A DNA stretch of 64,000 nucleotides, from contig NZ_AP012544.1 in NCBI RefSeq assembly GCF_000829055.1, forward strand, positions 2,418,001 to 2,482,000, read 5' to 3'. The DNA is from Lacticaseibacillus casei DSM 20011 = JCM 1134 = ATCC 393. Its GTDB lineage: Bacteria; Bacillota; Bacilli; Lactobacillales; Lactobacillaceae. Below, piece after piece: positions 63,801 to 64,000 of the stretch. The notes below the pieces were generated by a model. That model saw nothing but the letters and a program-made list of their open reading frames with translations. It was not told where the DNA came from and searched no databases. Each line of letters starts with the position of its first letter. The stretch's first letter is position 1. Position numbers and translations under genes: made by a program.

Positions 63801-63962
63801 CTGTACTGACTTGCGTCAGCGGTTATGCGATGCGAATTTCTATATTAGAAACTCATACAAATACGCTGTGTTCTCGGCAATTTAAAACATTTACAACAAT
63901 GATATCCAGTTTTCAAAGAACAAAGTCGCCGACTTACGTCGGTGAATTGGCCTGACGGCCAA
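63801..63962 (-). other. 16S-23S spacer, part next to 23S
   Basis: About 160 bp between the spacer tRNA and 23S, without a gene. It includes short inverted repeats such as CTGACTTGCGTCAG near 63813-63826 that probably belong to pre-rRNA processing stems. Confidence 0.6.
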
Positions 63963-64000
63963 TGGAGGATAACGGGATCGAACCGATGACCTCCTGCTTG
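63963..64000 (-). tRNA. 3' part of spacer tRNA, probably tRNA-Ala
   Basis: The T-arm (ATCGGTTCGATCCCGTT), acceptor end (ATCCTCC) and start of the anticodon stem (CAAGCAGGAGG) are present; the window ends before the anticodon. Position in the 16S-23S spacer and the T-arm fit tRNA-Ala(TGC). Confidence 0.7.

Overview
This window reads as the chromosome of a lactic acid bacterium, most likely the Lacticaseibacillus casei/paracasei/rhamnosus group. The clues are mid-range GC, a zinc-type short S14, a two-gene ctsR-clpC operon with no mcsA/mcsB, a KxYKxGKxW-type secreted protein, ecfA1-ecfA2-ecfT-truA after rplQ, and LPxTG/Cna-B surface proteins. Species is not resolved from sequence alone.

Layout. 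1-2.9 kb is the right end of a Tn916-type integrative element (sigma-like protein, small HTH protein, excisionase-like protein, tyrosine integrase) abutting the 3' end of rpsI. 2.9-3.9 kb is rplM-rpsI with a leader and promoter. 3.9-7.5 kb is a decayed bacteriocin-export locus: an HlyD-like accessory gene with an in-frame amber codon and a C39 ABC exporter with a frameshift and lost catalytic residues. 7.6-10.1 kb is a TetR regulator divergent from a MacB/FtsX-type ABC permease and ATPase. 10.1-11.1 kb holds a small acidic protein behind a CIRCE-like operator and a MerR-less TipAS protein. 11.1-14.4 kb is ecfA1-ecfA2-ecfT-truA.

15.8-30.0 kb is the complete S10-spc-alpha ribosomal operon (rpsJ to rplQ, with secY, adk, infA, rpmJ and rpoA), all on the minus strand. 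30.2-35.5 kb is an accessory block: psiE-like gene, IS30-family element, truncated KxYKxGKxW protein, AhpC with a PerR-like box, WYL regulator, Fic protein. 35.7-39.1 kb is rpsL-rpsG-fusA, with an IS1202/ISNCY-type element inserted just upstream of its promoter. 41-48 kb is a giant Cna-B adhesin gene split by one amber codon. 48.3-48.8 kb is a broken A24 prepilin-peptidase-like gene. 49-56.5 kb is rpoB-rpoC with a structured leader, followed by ctsR-clpC, eight tRNAs, 5S and 23S rRNA, and the 3' part of a spacer tRNA-Ala.

The housekeeping genes are intact, carry canonical promoters and account for most of the minus strand. Accessory genes between them are unusually often broken: amber, ochre, frameshift and IS truncation. 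The most unusual non-coding signal is a family of near-palindromic elements of about 120 bp sharing a CCAAAACCC-type loop. It has three full copies, one half copy and one short remnant here. Two full copies and the remnant begin within a few bases of the T-run of a minus-strand terminator, and one full copy sits in the 23S-5S spacer. Beside one copy, downstream of rplQ, is a branched RNA-like fold closed by a 17-bp stem and ending in a T-run.
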